DNA of 64,000 bases, taken from contig NZ_CP041216.1 in NCBI RefSeq assembly GCF_020511155.1, positions 62,001-126,000 of the forward strand, in the 5' to 3' direction. The stretch comes from Shewanella glacialimarina. Lineage in GTDB: Bacteria; Pseudomonadota; Gammaproteobacteria; Enterobacterales; Shewanellaceae. Below are positions 24,568-34,316 of this stretch, in pieces (the stretch's first letter is position 1; the number at the start of each line of letters is the position of its first letter). Below the pieces are notes generated by a model that had not been told where the DNA came from, did no database searches, and saw only the letters and a program-made list of their open reading frames with translations. A program made the position numbers and the translations under genes.

Positions 24568-26088
24568 ATGAAAATGAAATCTTATCTAGTATTCCCTTTT
24601 ATGGCATTTAGCATGGTTGCTTGTGGTGGCGGCTCTGGTGATAGTAGTTCAACAACGCCTATAGAAAACAATAGTGCACCAACAGCTATAGCCTCAATAG
24701 ATAGTACCTTAATGAGCATTGGCGACACGGTATTAATTCGAGGAGATCAAAGTAGCGACCCAGATAGTGATAATTTAAGTTACCAGTGGCAGGTTATTGA
24801 TCCACAAGGTGTTGTCTTGGCTTTAAATGATGCTAAGAGTAAGCAACTGAGCTTTAATCTGACGATGGCTGGAGAATACCAAATCAGCTTGACTGTAAGC
24901 GATGGGAAAGGCGCAATTGATAAGGCTAGCTTAGTATTACAAGTTGGAGGGGATAAAGCGATTACAGCCATTATTACTTCTGCAAGTACGGTAAAGCAGG
25001 GTAATAAAGTGACGCTTTCAGGTGAAAGCAGTCAGCTAAAAACTGACACTCGCTTTAGTTGGAGTTTATTAGAGAAGCCTACTGCTAGCGTAGCGACACT
25101 GACCAGTACAGACGCAGTAGAAACATATTTTACCGCCGACAAGTTGGGTGAGTATAAAGTGCAGTTGCGCTTGAAAGATCAAGATAACAATACCGATGTA
25201 GTCCAGCGTGTTATCACAGCTACAGGGGTTACCAGTAACACCGCTCCCGTGGCATCTATTACAGCTGCGAGTACTGTACTGAAAGTGAATGAGGAACTGG
25301 CGCTTTCTGCTGCTCAAAGTACGGATGCTGATGGCGATAGTTTAAGTTTTAGCTGGCAAATTATTCAAAAGCCGGACAATGCCAACGTCAAACTTGATCA
25401 GGCAGCAACGCAGCTAGCGAAGTTTACCGCGAGTACTTTAGGTGAATACCATGTCGAGCTGACGGTCAGTGATGGCAAACTACAAGATAAAAAAACACTG
25501 GTATTGCAGGTAACGGCGGTCAATCGAGCCCCAGTTGTGAGCATTAATCTCAATTCTAGCTCACCTAAACAAGGTGAAACCATTAACTTGCAAGGTGTGG
25601 GAGTTGACCCTGACAATGATAGCTTAAGTTATCACTGGATCTTAGTCTCTAAACCTAGCGATAGCAGCGCCGAATTTACCAGTACTAATCAGCAGAATAC
25701 TCAATTATACCTTGATGCCAAAGGGGATTATCTTGTGTCTTTGACTGCTACTGATAATAAACTAACCTCAGAGCCAGCAACCCAAATGATCCGCGCTGCT
25801 GTTAACCATCCGCCGGTCATTACTGAGGTTATATATAATACTCACGTTGTTGCAGGCTATCCTACTCAGCTAGAAGTGCTGGCGACGGATCCCGAAGGAC
25901 AACCTCTAACTTTTGAATGGCGCTTGGTGGAAAAAGATCCTGGTACAGAAGGCACATTTAGCGCGCCAACTCAATCAGTGACCGATTTTACGCCGGATTT
26001 ACCTGGTTGGTATACCCTAGAAGTCAGCGTCAGTGATGGTATTCAAACATCTCTACTTCCGAGTACATTTCTGATCATTGCACAGTAG
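24568..26088 (+). CDS. Predicted lipoprotein with tandem PKD/Ig-like repeats
   Basis: The 506-residue product has a lipoprotein signal (FMAFSMVACGGGSGD, Cys at residue 19). It then has about five tandem domains of 85-95 residues, each with SxDPDxDxLxYxWQ and a closing GEYxxxLTVSDGK pattern: DPDSDNLSYQWQ, DADGDSLSFSWQ, DPDNDSLSYHWI and DPEGQPLTFEWR, plus a more divergent second repeat. These are PKD/REJ-like beta-sandwich modules common on extracellular surfaces. No catalytic domain is visible. The protein is probably anchored in the outer membrane and involved in adhesion or polymer binding; this is inference. A start-proximal AAGGATGTGTA precedes the ATG. Confidence 0.85.
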   Translation: MKMKSYLVFPFMAFSMVACGGGSGDSSSTTPIENNSAPTAIASIDSTLMSIGDTVLIRGDQSSDPDSDNLSYQWQVIDPQGVVLALNDAKSKQLSFNLTMAGEYQISLTVSDGKGAIDKASLVLQVGGDKAITAIITSASTVKQGNKVTLSGESSQLKTDTRFSWSLLEKPTASVATLTSTDAVETYFTADKLGEYKVQLRLKDQDNNTDVVQRVITATGVTSNTAPVASITAASTVLKVNEELALSAAQSTDADGDSLSFSWQIIQKPDNANVKLDQAATQLAKFTASTLGEYHVELTVSDGKLQDKKTLVLQVTAVNRAPVVSINLNSSSPKQGETINLQGVGVDPDNDSLSYHWILVSKPSDSSAEFTSTNQQNTQLYLDAKGDYLVSLTATDNKLTSEPATQMIRAAVNHPPVITEVIYNTHVVAGYPTQLEVLATDPEGQPLTFEWRLVEKDPGTEGTFSAPTQSVTDFTPDLPGWYTLEVSVSDGIQTSLLPSTFLIIAQ

Positions 26089-26441
26089 TATTACTCGTAT
26101 AAATGTTGGTTTTATCATTTACACAATGCTGGTTTATATAACCAGCATTGTGGATGCTTCACATCATCTAATATCGGCACATAAGCCTGCCGTAAGCTAT
26201 TAATTGCTGACAAACACACTTTGGGTGTTCAATACATTAATCAAATCTAAAACATGACCTGCTTAACAAATCGTCCCTGAAAATCCTGCTAGTTTACTTT
26301 TTAGTTTACATAGCATCGTCTACCTCACATTTTATCTATATCTAAAGTGGTATTTTTAGATTCCGCTTGCAGGATGTGTCTTTTATCGCTTTGTAATCAT
26401 TGATTTTGCTCGCAAAAAATAGCACTCATTTAGGATTATTT
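26089..26441. other. Intergenic region of 353 bases with a perfect inverted repeat
   Basis: No gene is seen. A perfect 13-bp inverted repeat, CACAATGCTGGTT at 26122-26134 and AACCAGCATTGTG at 26140-26152 with loop TATAT, lies shortly after the lipoprotein stop. It is not followed by a T run, so it is an atypical terminator at best. The remaining sequence up to 26441 is AT-rich and presumably holds the promoter of the radical SAM gene. Confidence 0.55.
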
Positions 26442-27779
26442 ATGTCTCCAATTATTCAACCAGCATCTAATGGGTTGATTCAGCCTTATCAGTCGAATAT
26501 TACCATTCCGAACTGGATGGTGAGCTCGATGGAAAAGGTGATGCAGTTTTATGTCGATAAAAATTTGCGCCTAGATACCATTTCAACCGACCGTATGCCT
26601 AAACCTGTGGAAGGGCGCAAGTACATGCTGTACGCCCATATCCCGTTTTGTCATACCCTGTGTTCTTTTTGTACTTTTCATCGTTTTTTATTCCGCGAAG
26701 ATAAAGCGCGGGAATACTTTGTTGCGCTGCGCAAAGAAATGCAGATGGCCAAAGATTTAGGTTATCAATTTAGCTCTATGTATATTGGCGGCGGTACCAC
26801 TACGGTATTGGAAGATGAATTAGCCCGTACCATTGAACATGCTAAAACCTTGTTTCCTGATATTAAAGAAGTGTCGTGTGAGTCAGACCCACAGCATTTA
26901 GCTAATCCTGAGTTTAGGCAACTGAAAGGCTTAGTGGACCGTATGTCGATAGGGGTGCAAAGCTTTGATGACGGTATTTTAAAAATGACTGACCGTTTAG
27001 ATAAGTTTGGTTCAGGCCAGCAAACTTTTGACCGTATTATGGCGGCAAAAGAGTTATTTCCGATCATTAATGTCGATTTGATTTTTGGTTTTCGCGGCCA
27101 AACCGATGAGGTTATTCAGTCAGATTTAGAGATGGCCTCTCGATTAGACCCAAGACAAATTACCACATACCCATTAATGATCACCCATCAAACCCGTAAA
27201 AGTGTTAAAAGCACGCTGGCAGCGCCACAGGGTGAAATGATTAATCAATACCGTCAGATCCTCAACAAATTAACCGGCCAATATACCCAATTGTCAGCCT
27301 GGGCGTTTGGCAAAGCCAATGATGAAGGGTTTGATGAGTATGTAATTGATCATGATGAGTATTTAGGTGTGGGGTCTGGGTCATTTAGTTTTTTAAACGA
27401 TACTTTATATGTGAATACTTTCTCACTGAAAAAATACCAAGAGCGTATTGCTCAGGGTCGAATGGCTGTAGAGCAGCAAAAGTTTTATAAAAAGAAAGAA
27501 GTGATGCAATACCGTTTTTTATTGGGCATGTTTTCAGGCCGGTTATCACGTAAATATTTCCGCGATGAATTTGGGGTTAATTTAGACACTGCATTATTCA
27601 AAGAGATGAGTTCAATGAAAGCAATGGGCGCGATTAAGAATGACCCAGTAAACCCAGATAAACTGATTGTGACCGATAACGGCAAAATGATGGGGTTACT
27701 GATGATGAAAGAGTTTTATTCGGGTATGGATAATGTCAGAGCGCAACTGCGCAAGCCATTAACCGACTTAGATATGTAG
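26442..27779 (+). CDS. HemN/HutW-like radical SAM protein
   Basis: The 445-residue protein has the radical SAM cluster motif CHTLCSFC (CX3CX2C) near residue 70, preceded by YAHIPF as in the HemN/HemW/HutW group. It also has the SAM-binding glycine segment MYIGGGTTT and the segment VDRMSIGVQSFDDGIL typical of coproporphyrinogen oxidase-like enzymes. The C-terminal region resembles HutW/ChuW (anaerobic haem degradation) at least in length, but no haem uptake genes adjoin it. True HemN activity is not supported, since the family contains chaperone and methyltransferase members. The ATG at 26442 follows TAGGATTATTT; a TTG at 26400 is rejected. Confidence 0.8.
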   Translation: MSPIIQPASNGLIQPYQSNITIPNWMVSSMEKVMQFYVDKNLRLDTISTDRMPKPVEGRKYMLYAHIPFCHTLCSFCTFHRFLFREDKAREYFVALRKEMQMAKDLGYQFSSMYIGGGTTTVLEDELARTIEHAKTLFPDIKEVSCESDPQHLANPEFRQLKGLVDRMSIGVQSFDDGILKMTDRLDKFGSGQQTFDRIMAAKELFPIINVDLIFGFRGQTDEVIQSDLEMASRLDPRQITTYPLMITHQTRKSVKSTLAAPQGEMINQYRQILNKLTGQYTQLSAWAFGKANDEGFDEYVIDHDEYLGVGSGSFSFLNDTLYVNTFSLKKYQERIAQGRMAVEQQKFYKKKEVMQYRFLLGMFSGRLSRKYFRDEFGVNLDTALFKEMSSMKAMGAIKNDPVNPDKLIVTDNGKMMGLLMMKEFYSGMDNVRAQLRKPLTDLDM

Positions 27780-27908
27780 TTTTCTCTAAGATTGACGCAT
27801 TAGCGTAAATATTTCATTAACACGGCTATGTCACTATTCTTTAACAAATAAAACTCAGTTATGATGCTCGCTTCTGCTACTTAGGTTTTATTTGTTCAAA
27901 GGATAGTT

Positions 27909-29900
27909 ATGAGCCAGTTTTCAAAGGGATTTGCATTAGGTGCATTGGTACTTTTATTAGCGGGTTGCGGCGGTGGATCTGATTCTTCGCCTGCAATTAC
28001 GCCACCACCAGTGACGCCACCAGTCACTCCGCTTCCAACCTTTAAAGTTCAAGATGATCCCGTAAACACATCGACTATGGCCTTGAGTGTGGCAGAAAGC
28101 TTTATTCAGGTTGGCACATTTGCTAATACCATTATCAAACAAGCTAGTTTTAACGATTTAGGTATCGACAAAAGTTGTAATAACGGCGGTATTTCCACAA
28201 GAACAATCAATGATATTGATGGCAGTAACACAATTTCAGCAGCTGATGTTATTTCTATTGATTACCGTGATTGCTACATCCCCTCTCTAAATAGCACTAT
28301 TTCAGGCGTAGTTGCCGTTAAAATCGTTAGCCTTAATTCTGACGATGGTAAAACACTCGCAGAAGTTAATTTATCGGATGTTGAGTTTGACGGAGAAACC
28401 CTTCTTCAGTTCAAAGGGGTTTTGGGTACCGAAATTCAAAAGCTCGCTGATAGTCAAAAAACCACAGTTAAAAATATAGGTAGTGTATCGCTTATTGTTG
28501 ATCGCAATGCTGATCTGAAAATGAACTTTGTTAATACGGCGATTACCCGTTCTGAGCAGCTTTCAGACGCGACCTATAGCATTAGCGGGGCGGGGAAAAT
28601 TGAATTACCCGTGGCGGCAGTGAGTTTTTCTTTTGCATTTAAAGAACCTTTAGTTGGGCACTTTTCTGAGTATCCTCATAAGGGCTTGATGCATGTTTTT
28701 ACTTCAAATACCGATATTGTTGAGACCAGCAGTAACTTTGTGACCAACTCTGAATCTATGAATGTTAAATCGGGTTCTGACATTTACAGTATTTCTTGGA
28801 GCTATGCTGTTGAAGGTTCCTTGTGGTGGTTTTCGGGTGGCGCAAATAACTACGTAAACGCCTACCGTTCAGACAACTTTGATTTTGTTGGCGTGTTAAA
28901 TAGCGATTTGCTGACCGAGTTTCCTGCCAGTGGTGGAACTGTTCAATTTCTTATGTCTAGACCGGTGAAGTCTGGGGCTTATACCACCACATTCAATACG
29001 ACTAACTGGCCTTATCAGAACATTGCCGCAACCGTGTCAGTTGCGGGTGCAATTGTTAGTATTACACCTAAGACGCCATTAGCAGCAGGTAGAGAATATG
29101 AAATTGATTCATTCGAATTAGTTAGCACTCAAGATGTGACTCGATATGTATACCGAATTTCTGGCATTCATATTAATGATGCAATATTGATGAGCCTGGA
29201 CAAAGGGACAGGCTTGTATCAGGCGGACGACTTCCCCACTTTAGATGCATCTAAATCGGTGATGAATAAAGGCACAAAACTTAATTTCAAATGGATTGAT
29301 GTCAATAATGTAGGTCTTGTATTTGCCGATAAATCAGCGAGTAAGACGACATTTTCTGCTCCCGCAGGGCATGCTAATGATATTTCAGTACGCCTTGAAA
29401 TTGATAATGGTCAGGGCTATGCAATTTCATCAGATTTTACAATAAAGTACTTTACTCCTAGCGATACAGTGCTTCATTTTGTTAGCTCAACGGGTGATTA
29501 TATTGGTGGCGGACAAACGTTGACTTTAGATACATCAGAAGCATTATTTAACGTTTCTAGCAATGGCTCGGAAAATGAAGATCACCTTTCGGTCAGTATT
29601 CGTACTAATACGTGGTGGACTTTAGATATTGCCGCGCCCAAAGGTGAGAAGTTAGCACTAAAAAAATATGAAAACGCAACACGCTATCCATTCCAATCAC
29701 CTGTTACCGCGGGGTTAAGTTTTACCGGCGACGGTAGAGGCTGTAACAATAGCCTAGGTAGTTTTGAAATATTAGAATTGGTATATGATGCCAATAATAA
29801 TGTGGAGAAATTAGCGGTGAATTTCCAACAAAGTTGTGAAAACACCAATCCACTATTAATTGGGTTATTGCGCGTTAATTCTTCCGCTAAGTTGAATTAA
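27909..29900 (+). CDS. Large predicted lipoprotein of unknown function
   Basis: The 663-residue product has a canonical lipobox (LLLAGCGGG, Cys at residue 20), a Pro-rich linker (PPPVTPPVTPLP), and a long beta-rich mature region without recognised catalytic motifs. Cys residues are few: DKSCNNGG, DYRDCYIP, GRGCNNS and QQSCENT, possibly paired. The region at about residues 440-520 resembles an Ig/PKD-like module (FKWIDVNNVGLVFAD, then SVRLEIDNGQGYAISSDF). It is probably outer-membrane anchored. I do not recognise the family. The ATG is preceded by AAAGGATAGTT and the gene ends at a strong terminator, so it is a single-gene unit. Confidence 0.75.
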   Translation: MSQFSKGFALGALVLLLAGCGGGSDSSPAITPPPVTPPVTPLPTFKVQDDPVNTSTMALSVAESFIQVGTFANTIIKQASFNDLGIDKSCNNGGISTRTINDIDGSNTISAADVISIDYRDCYIPSLNSTISGVVAVKIVSLNSDDGKTLAEVNLSDVEFDGETLLQFKGVLGTEIQKLADSQKTTVKNIGSVSLIVDRNADLKMNFVNTAITRSEQLSDATYSISGAGKIELPVAAVSFSFAFKEPLVGHFSEYPHKGLMHVFTSNTDIVETSSNFVTNSESMNVKSGSDIYSISWSYAVEGSLWWFSGGANNYVNAYRSDNFDFVGVLNSDLLTEFPASGGTVQFLMSRPVKSGAYTTTFNTTNWPYQNIAATVSVAGAIVSITPKTPLAAGREYEIDSFELVSTQDVTRYVYRISGIHINDAILMSLDKGTGLYQADDFPTLDASKSVMNKGTKLNFKWIDVNNVGLVFADKSASKTTFSAPAGHANDISVRLEIDNGQGYAISSDFTIKYFTPSDTVLHFVSSTGDYIGGGQTLTLDTSEALFNVSSNGSENEDHLSVSIRTNTWWTLDIAAPKGEKLALKKYENATRYPFQSPVTAGLSFTGDGRGCNNSLGSFEILELVYDANNNVEKLAVNFQQSCENTNPLLIGLLRVNSSAKLN

Positions 29901-29932
29901 TTTTTAAAATTGTTTTAGCTCAATCAATTATT

Positions 29933-29959
29933 ACGGCAACTTAGGTTGCCGTTTTTTTT
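29933..29959 (+). terminator. Terminator of the large lipoprotein gene
   Basis: An 8-bp perfect stem ACGGCAAC / GTTGCCGT with a 4-base loop is followed by eight T. Confidence 0.9.
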
Positions 29960-30007
29960 ATAACGGGTACTCTTAAACGACCTCAATTATGTGATTGTGC
30001 ATTCATC

Positions 30008-30853
30008 ATGGCTAATATTTTATTACTGGCAAACATCAACTGTGACCGAATTCTTCGGCTTGATAAACCGCTACAAACCGGTGGCCGTTTTCATTATCAA
30101 GATGGTGGGCTCCGGCTCGGTGGCGGCGGGGCTAATACGGGGTTAGGGTTGGTTTGGGCGCAGCATACTGTGTCGTTAGTAAGCCAAGTGGGCACGGATG
30201 ATATTGGCGATTGGATTGTGGCACAAGCCAGCACCCAGGGGTTAGATTGTAGAATGGTGCAACGTTTTGTCGGTAACACCTGTGAAATGCTATTGGTGAT
30301 GACACCCGATGGCGAACGTACCATTATCAGGCCGCAGCGACCAACTTTTGAATTAGCTAAGCAGCCTAATTGGGCAAAGTGGGATGCGTTTTACATTAAT
30401 ACGTCTGCAATTGGTGCTGATACATGGGCGTTGGCTGCTATGAAGCAATCTAAAGTGCTGGTGGTGGCGCAGCTAGCCAAAGATCAGCGACCAAGGCCTT
30501 GTCACGTATTGATAGCTTCTATTACCGATATGCAAGGACGTTGCGGCCAGGATTTGTGGGCGTTTGCTCAGTCGATCAGTGGCGAGCATTTACAGTCTTT
30601 TATTGTTACCGACGGCGAAAAGGGCGCGACGGTTTATACGCAAAGCGGTCAGCAACATGTTCCAGCTGTGCCAACTGATGTCGTCGATACAACGGGAGCG
30701 GGTGATAACTATGCTGCTGGTGTTATTCATGGTTTATGTAATGGCCATAGTATTAGCGCAGCAATGGCCGAAGGTGCTAGGTGGGCTGCCTTTGCCGTTG
30801 CGACTCCGAGTTCTGTGCCCGGGGATAAGCTAAAAAACTATCTGTTCAGTTAA
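30008..30853 (+). CDS. PfkB family carbohydrate kinase
   Basis: The 281-residue protein has the PfkB N-terminal signature GGRFHYQDGGLRLGGGGANT and the C-terminal signature VDTTGAGDNYAAGVIHGL, in which the Asp of GAGD is the catalytic base. It probably phosphorylates a sugar or nucleoside with ATP. The specific substrate cannot be told. The protein is shorter than ribokinase (about 300 residues). It is followed by a terminator before the MOSC gene and has no sugar transport genes nearby. The ATG at 30008 lacks an obvious ribosome-binding site (CATTCATC upstream). Confidence 0.85.
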   Translation: MANILLLANINCDRILRLDKPLQTGGRFHYQDGGLRLGGGGANTGLGLVWAQHTVSLVSQVGTDDIGDWIVAQASTQGLDCRMVQRFVGNTCEMLLVMTPDGERTIIRPQRPTFELAKQPNWAKWDAFYINTSAIGADTWALAAMKQSKVLVVAQLAKDQRPRPCHVLIASITDMQGRCGQDLWAFAQSISGEHLQSFIVTDGEKGATVYTQSGQQHVPAVPTDVVDTTGAGDNYAAGVIHGLCNGHSISAAMAEGARWAAFAVATPSSVPGDKLKNYLFS

Positions 30854-31002
30854 TATCTGCTTAGTTAATGTATGTCATTTGTTTGTCATCAAAGCAGGGT
30901 AAAGTTATTCATGTTGAAGAGCTAGTTTACTCTTTAATGTCTTAAGCGTTTTTTTGTTCTGACTCTATCTCATAGAGCCTGAACTCCCCACTTGATATAT
31001 TC

Positions 31003-31037
31003 AGCCTTACCCGTTTCATTGGTGAGGCTTTTTTTTT
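31003..31037 (+). terminator. Terminator after the PfkB kinase gene
   Basis: AGCCTTACC and GGTGAGGCT pair with one G-T wobble and a 9-base loop, followed by nine T. Confidence 0.85.
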
Positions 31038-31094
31038 ACATTTTATTTAGGTATGTTGATGTTTCAAAGCAGATCTTGTTCAAGGATGTACTGA

Positions 31095-31787
31095 GTGAAA
31101 AATCGCATAGTTAATCAAATATCGGCACTTTATTTAGGTGACGAAGTACAAATGCACAACGGTGTAGCCAGTTGTATTAACCAGAAGTATGCTGTTAATA
31201 AACTGACGGTTCAGTTTGACCGAGTTCTCGGTAATGGTGAAGCAGACCCTAAACATCATGGCGGTTTAGATCGAGTCTTACATCATTTTCCCCGTGAACA
31301 TTATGGCCAATATCGTCGTTGGGACATGATGTCATCGTTTAAAGATGCGCCAGCAATGGGAGAAAATATCAGTACTGTTGGCTTGAATGAATCCCAGGTG
31401 AATATCGGCGATATTATTCAAATTGGTGATGTAACTTTGCAAGTCACTCAACCGCGCTCACCTTGTTTTAAGCTTAATCTTCAATTTGGTCATGCCGAGT
31501 TTGCCCTTGCAATGCAAAAAAGCAAAATGTGTGGCTGGTTTTATAGGGTGCTATCAGAAGGTGATATTGCCAGTGATGACGCTATATATCTTGTCGATCG
31601 TTTATCTGATATTAGTATTGCCAATGCGATGAAAATTTATTTTTTGCCAGAGTTTGATGCCCAACAATATCAACAGCTTTTACAATGCCCTGGATTAGCG
31701 CAATCCTGGGTGGACTCGCTAACTCGTCGTATCAGTAATCAATCGATTGAAGATTGGCAGATGCGCTTGTATGGTAAGGCGGAATAA
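31095..31787 (+). CDS. MOSC domain protein, YiiM-like
   Basis: The 230-residue protein has the MOSC core. It includes LGNGEADPKHHGGLDRVLHH, the PRSPCFKLNLQFG motif with the conserved cysteine expected to bind the molybdenum cofactor, and an EFALAMQKSKMCGWFYRVL segment. YiiM of E. coli is a Moco-dependent reductase of N-hydroxylated compounds such as 6-hydroxylaminopurine. The start is a GTG with AAGGA at 31082-31086, eight bases before it; no better ATG exists upstream. The gene precedes a DUF4870 gene by 18 bases. A Moco user here fits the many Moco synthesis genes in the window. Confidence 0.9.
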   Translation: MKNRIVNQISALYLGDEVQMHNGVASCINQKYAVNKLTVQFDRVLGNGEADPKHHGGLDRVLHHFPREHYGQYRRWDMMSSFKDAPAMGENISTVGLNESQVNIGDIIQIGDVTLQVTQPRSPCFKLNLQFGHAEFALAMQKSKMCGWFYRVLSEGDIASDDAIYLVDRLSDISIANAMKIYFLPEFDAQQYQQLLQCPGLAQSWVDSLTRRISNQSIEDWQMRLYGKAE

Positions 31788-31805
31788 TTACTTTAAGGAA
31801 ATATC

Positions 31806-32189
31806 ATGGAAGATTTACAACCCAGCAACCAATCTAGTCATCAGTCAAGTAATGATAAGCAAGCTCGGGATATGGGCGTATTGGTACATGCGTCAAGTTT
31901 TGCCGGTTATGTGATACCAATGGGCAGCATTTTAGGGCCATTAATTGTTTGGTTAATGAAGCGGGATGAGTTCGAATTTGCCAATCAGTGTGGCAAAAAC
32001 TGCTTAAACTTTAAAATCAGTTTGTTTATTTATGTCTGTATTTCAGTGGTGTTAATGTTTGTCGGCATAGGATTTCTTTTGCTAGCAGCGTTGGCCCTGT
32101 TAGATATCATTTGCACCATTATCGCCATTATGAAAGCGACGGAAGGTGTGGCGTATCAATACCCGTTAACGATTAAATTTTTAAAATAA
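31806..32189 (+). CDS. DUF4870 small membrane protein
   Basis: The 127-residue product has a Ser/Gln-rich soluble N-terminus to about residue 30, then the DUF4870-type sequence VHASSFAGYVIPMGSILGPL, followed by IVWLMKRDEFEFANQCGKNC. Two to three hydrophobic segments complete it (about residues 35-55, 72-95 and 97-115). The function of this family is unknown. AAGGAAATATC precedes the ATG. The gene is probably co-transcribed with the MOSC gene and ends at a hairpin shared with the convergent chemoreceptor gene. Confidence 0.85.
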   Translation: MEDLQPSNQSSHQSSNDKQARDMGVLVHASSFAGYVIPMGSILGPLIVWLMKRDEFEFANQCGKNCLNFKISLFIYVCISVVLMFVGIGFLLLAALALLDIICTIIAIMKATEGVAYQYPLTIKFLK

Positions 32190-32205
32190 GCTTTGTCACG
32201 CAATA

Positions 32206-32245
32206 AAAAATGCCGCGAGCTCAGAAGAGTTATCACGGCATTTTT
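32206..32245. terminator. Bidirectional terminator between the DUF4870 and chemoreceptor genes
   Basis: The outer stem AAAAATGCCG / CGGCATTTTT spans a 20-base loop. Each side supplies a T run to one strand, so it can serve both convergent genes. Confidence 0.8.
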
Positions 32246-32263
32246 ATCAGTGCGGTTAACGTT

Positions 32264-34180
32264 TTACACTTTAAAGCGTGCCACTAAAGTATCTAGGCGG
32301 GTGGCAAGTTGATTAAGTGATTGACTCGCCTGTGCAGCAGCTTGTGCTGTTTGTGCTGTACGTTGAGTAATATCGTTAATTTCGGTCACGTTGCGATTAA
32401 TATCTTCAACCACAGTTGATTGTTCTTCCGTGGCGGCAGCAACTTGAATATTCATATCGCTAATTAAGGCAATTTGCTGGCTAATACCGCTAAGTGAGTT
32501 ACTCGCATCATCAACGGCTTGCACCCCTTCGCGTGAGCGATTACGTGACTGCTCCATCGCACTAACAGCTCGGCTTGCTTCAGACTGTAACTTATCAATC
32601 ATGGTTTGTACTTCGTTAGTCGATGCCGCTGTTCGTGACGCAAGGTTTCTAACCTCATCGGCAACAACCGCAAAACCTCGACCCGCTTCACCTGCGCGCG
32701 CAGCTTCAATCGCGGCATTTAACGCAAGTAAGTTGGTTTGTTCTGAAATGGCGCGAATAACATCTAAAATACCGCCAATCGACTTGGTATGAGTAGCCAG
32801 TGACTCGATCACTTCACCTACTTGACCTACATCTTTAGACAATTGATTAATGGTATTACGGGCACGAGTAACAACTTGTTGCCCTTCAGCTGATTCAGTA
32901 TCGGCTTCTCTTGCGGTAACCGCTGCTTGCGCTGCGTTACTGGCAATTTCATTAACCGTGGCACCCATTTCATTTATGGCAGTCACTACCATAATGGTGC
33001 GGTCTTTCTGAAGTTTGCTGTCTTCTAATGTTTGATGCGCTTGATTTGATACATCAATAGCCGATTTACCCAGCTGCTCGCTGGTTTGAGCTACTTCGAT
33101 AACAGAATCTTGAATTTTACTGATAAAACTATTAAAGCCGCGAGCTAGCTGGGCTATTTCATCATCGCCATTAACGGGTAGGCGCTGACGTAAATCACCT
33201 TCACCTTCACCAATATTGCGAAATAGCTCCGCCACCTGGGTGATCGGACGACTTACTGAACCGGCTACAGCAATAGCGATAGCGATAAATATTGCCGCAA
33301 TAATAATAGTCGAAATCAAAATTTGATATGACGATTCTTGGATTAATGCAAAAACCTCAGCTTCAGGTACCTGAGCCACTAAATACCAGCCCATAGAAGA
33401 TATATAGCTACTGGCAATTAACATATCTTGATTATCAACAGCCGCTTTAACAAGGTTAAAATCGTTCTTATTGAGCAGCTTTTGGATGTCGGCATTGGGG
33501 TATAACTGATTTAAGGTCTTACCTTTTTGATTCTTATCATTATATAGCTTCACCTGACCTTCAGCATCGACTAAATAAACAAAGCCTGTATCTTCAATTT
33601 TGAACGAGGCTAACAAATTAACCATGTCATCAAGTGACTTTGCTAAACCGACTAAGCCGCGGCCATTTGGCTGTTGGTAGTTAATGAACAGTTTGACGTC
33701 ACCATTATCTTCGGTAAAAACATTGAGCATCCGCTCCTGGCCACTGTTTTTATAGTCAAAAAACCAGCCATCTTGTTGTTGATTCAATACACGTAAAAAG
33801 CCGTCTTGGGTGTAGTATGCTGCGGTTTCTCTGTCCGCAAAAGAGGCCTGGGCAAGATCATATTGTTGGGTAATGCTTTTTAGTTGTGCGACGACATCGC
33901 CTTCTTCACTTGCAGGGCGGCCTCGCTCTAACCATTTGAGTAACATTTTACTACTGGCAAGTTGTTCAGCTGCATTCATCAATGTGCTGATATCCAACTC
34001 AACCTTGTTACGCATTTGCATTAATATGCTGGGCATTTCTGAATTAAGCATACGCTGTTCAACCACATTTTTGGCACTGCGTTGGCTCATTACGCCCACT
34101 AGAATGGTTGAAAGCAGAACCGCAAGTGTCACGGTAAGTAATATCTTTTGTTTGATGGTCAATTGGCTAAAAAAATTCAT
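32264..34180 (-). CDS. Methyl-accepting chemotaxis protein
   Basis: The 638-residue protein has an N-terminal membrane helix (residues about 10-27) and a periplasmic region to about 285 with Cache-like features ([10 protein letters not shown], then [21 protein letters not shown]). A second helix follows ([19 protein letters not shown]), then a HAMP domain ([20 protein letters not shown]) and the signalling domain. The signalling hairpin tip has [20 protein letters not shown]. The ligand is probably a small molecule bound by the double-Cache domain, but cannot be named. AAGGCATATGAC precedes the ATG. It is a single gene, convergent with DUF4870. Confidence 0.93.
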   Translation of the reverse strand: MNFFSQLTIKQKILLTVTLAVLLSTILVGVMSQRSAKNVVEQRMLNSEMPSILMQMRNKVELDISTLMNAAEQLASSKMLLKWLERGRPASEEGDVVAQLKSITQQYDLAQASFADRETAAYYTQDGFLRVLNQQQDGWFFDYKNSGQERMLNVFTEDNGDVKLFINYQQPNGRGLVGLAKSLDDMVNLLASFKIEDTGFVYLVDAEGQVKLYNDKNQKGKTLNQLYPNADIQKLLNKNDFNLVKAAVDNQDMLIASSYISSMGWYLVAQVPEAEVFALIQESSYQILISTIIIAAIFIAIAIAVAGSVSRPITQVAELFRNIGEGEGDLRQRLPVNGDDEIAQLARGFNSFISKIQDSVIEVAQTSEQLGKSAIDVSNQAHQTLEDSKLQKDRTIMVVTAINEMGATVNEIASNAAQAAVTAREADTESAEGQQVVTRARNTINQLSKDVGQVGEVIESLATHTKSIGGILDVIRAISEQTNLLALNAAIEAARAGEAGRGFAVVADEVRNLASRTAASTNEVQTMIDKLQSEASRAVSAMEQSRNRSREGVQAVDDASNSLSGISQQIALISDMNIQVAAATEEQSTVVEDINRNVTEINDITQRTAQTAQAAAQASQSLNQLATRLDTLVARFKV

Positions 34181-34256
34181 GTCATATGCCTTGTTACAGT
34201 TGTCACTCTATATCGGACTGAAGCGGGAAAACTTAAACAAGCTTAGCCCAATAGAT

Positions 34257-34285
34257 AAAAAAAACGCACCAATTATAGTGCGTTT
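34257..34285 (-). terminator. Terminator of the ETF-QO gene
   Basis: On the minus strand AAACGCAC pairs with GTGCGTTT over an 8-base loop and is followed by a run of eight T. It lies 32 bases after the ETF-QO stop codon. Confidence 0.88.
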
Positions 34286-34316
34286 ATTAAAATTAAAGGC
34301 AATAAGTAAACATCAA

